Shown here piece after piece: positions 63,335-64,000 of a stretch of 64,000 nucleotides of DNA. The notes under the pieces are model-generated. The model was not told where the DNA came from and ran no database searches. It saw only the letters and a program-made list of their open reading frames with translations. This stretch comes from an uncultured Acidimicrobiales bacterium (GTDB lineage: Bacteria > Actinomycetota > Acidimicrobiia > Acidimicrobiales > Bin134), in assembly GCA_951813325.1 (NCBI GenBank), contig OX638350.1, positions 3,329,954 to 3,393,953 on the forward strand. Direction: 5' to 3'. Both the position numbers and the translations under genes were made by a program. The stretch's first letter is position 1. Each line of letters starts with the position of its first letter.

Positions 63335-64000
63335 CCGGCAAATTGATTGCGTTCGAAGGTGGTGAGGCCGTTGGCAAGAGCACGCAGGCTCGGATGCTTG
63401 CTGAACGCATCGGAGCTCGGTTGACGCGGGAGCCCGGCGGTACCGAATTCGGGGAACTTATCCGTTCAATGGTGTTGGACGCATCCGGCCTACACCTGTC
63501 TCCGAGGACCGAAGCTCTCCTCATGGCTGCGGATCGGGCCCAACACGTGGCTGAGGTGATTCGCCCTGCCCTCGACGGCGGCACTCATGTGGTGACTGAT
63601 CGGTTCATCGGGTCCTCTCTGGCCTACCAGGGATTCGGTCGGGAATTGGGAGTGGAAGAAATGCTGGCTTTGTCACTCTTCGCCACCGACGGTCTCGACT
63701 GCGATCTAGTTGTCCTACTGGAGGCAGGCGACAAAGCGGCTCAGTCACGGCTCCAAGTTCGACAGCGCTTTGACTTTTGGAAGCCTTATGTAGAACCGGA
63801 CGCAAAAGGCTCCGAGTACCTATTGGCACTTCCTGATGATCGCATTGGCTCTGAGGATTTTGAGTTCCACCGTCGGGTGCTGGAGGGGTATCGAGAGTTG
63901 GCTGAGCAGAACCCCGACCAGTGGGTGGTGATCGACGGAGACCGCCCGGTTGATCAAGTGGCCGAGGTGGTGTACGCCGCCGTGCGGGAGCGGCTCGGTG
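63331..64000 (+). CDS. tmk: thymidylate kinase (3' end beyond window)
   Basis: Phosphorylates dTMP to dTDP. Translated directly: MTGKLIAFEGGEAVGKSTQA includes the P-loop GGEAVGKS; TREPGGTEFGELIR and VTDRFIGSSLAYQGFGRELG carry the dTMP-binding and DR(Y/F) motifs. The LID region before DRIGSEDFEFHRRVLEGYRE is longer than usual by about 20 residues. The frame is open to the right edge with 223 codons, near the normal full length. It overlaps the MFS stop. Confidence 0.94.
   Translation, partial: MTGKLIAFEGGEAVGKSTQARMLAERIGARLTREPGGTEFGELIRSMVLDASGLHLSPRTEALLMAADRAQHVAEVIRPALDGGTHVVTDRFIGSSLAYQGFGRELGVEEMLALSLFATDGLDCDLVVLLEAGDKAAQSRLQVRQRFDFWKPYVEPDAKGSEYLLALPDDRIGSEDFEFHRRVLEGYRELAEQNPDQWVVIDGDRPVDQVAEVVYAAVRERLG

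Overview
The window is high-GC bacterial DNA from an actinomycete-type organism. A WhiB regulator, a GlnR-like orphan regulator beside glutamine synthetase, GlnE, a DUF4244/Flp-type Tad pilus operon and many start codons preceded directly by a TANNNT -10 box (leaderless transcripts) all point to Actinomycetota. The catabolic content (paired P450s, a Baeyer-Villiger-type monooxygenase, a sulfatase, CoA-transferase, SDR and amidohydrolase-2 genes) would suit an environmental Acidimicrobiia-like lineage, but that placement is inference.

Layout. 1-10.5 kb is a catabolic region: acyl-CoA dehydrogenase (cut by the window edge), SAM methyltransferase, P450, ferric-iron-type binding lipoprotein, second P450, flavin monooxygenase, a small RelE/RelB-type toxin-antitoxin pair on the opposite strand, a sulfatase and a rhomboid-fold membrane protein without catalytic residues. 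10.6-16.0 kb is a glycine-betaine-type ABC operon. Its binding lipoprotein carries two tandem ligand-binding domains that are identical in protein sequence and differ by one base over about 896 bp; its permease carries a large extra C-terminal membrane domain. 16.0-21.0 kb is an island of debris and accessory genes: IS30-like and IS630-like transposase fragments, a displaced copy of part of the MFS gene, a displaced copy of the permease 3' end split by a 168-bp MITE, an AAA ATPase behind 20-bp direct repeats, the intact MFS exporter and a broken DUF4389 gene. 20.9-26.0 kb returns to catabolism. 26.3-27.7 kb is an IS481 element beside tRNA-Pro(CGG).

27.8-36 kb holds signalling genes (receiver protein, STAS protein, NfeD-like protein, WhiB) and a mrp-fxsA-selA-selB gene string in which a second copy of the same MITE lies between fxsA and selA. 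The matching tRNA-Sec(UCA) gene is at 47.8 kb, so the cell should read UGA as selenocysteine, although selD and a clear selenoprotein are not in the window. 37-44.4 kb is a nitrogen-assimilation block: glnE, a GlnR-like regulator, a glutamine synthetase without an adenylylation tyrosine, and a divergent glutamine synthetase with one. Between the two synthetase genes is an 11-bp-phased four-half-site array that resembles a GlnR operator.

44.5-64 kb is mostly housekeeping: NAD synthetase, an RpoD-family sigma factor, tRNA-Sec, a BMP-type nucleoside ABC transporter, a Tad pilus operon, a STAS/RsbW pair, NhaA, topoisomerase I, an MFS protein and thymidylate kinase (cut by the window edge). The least explained items are the identical duplicated binding domain, the paired MITE with its two informative insertion sites, the compact iron-sulfur/molybdenum-hydroxylase fusion at 35.7 kb and the repeat-fronted ATPase at 17.5 kb.
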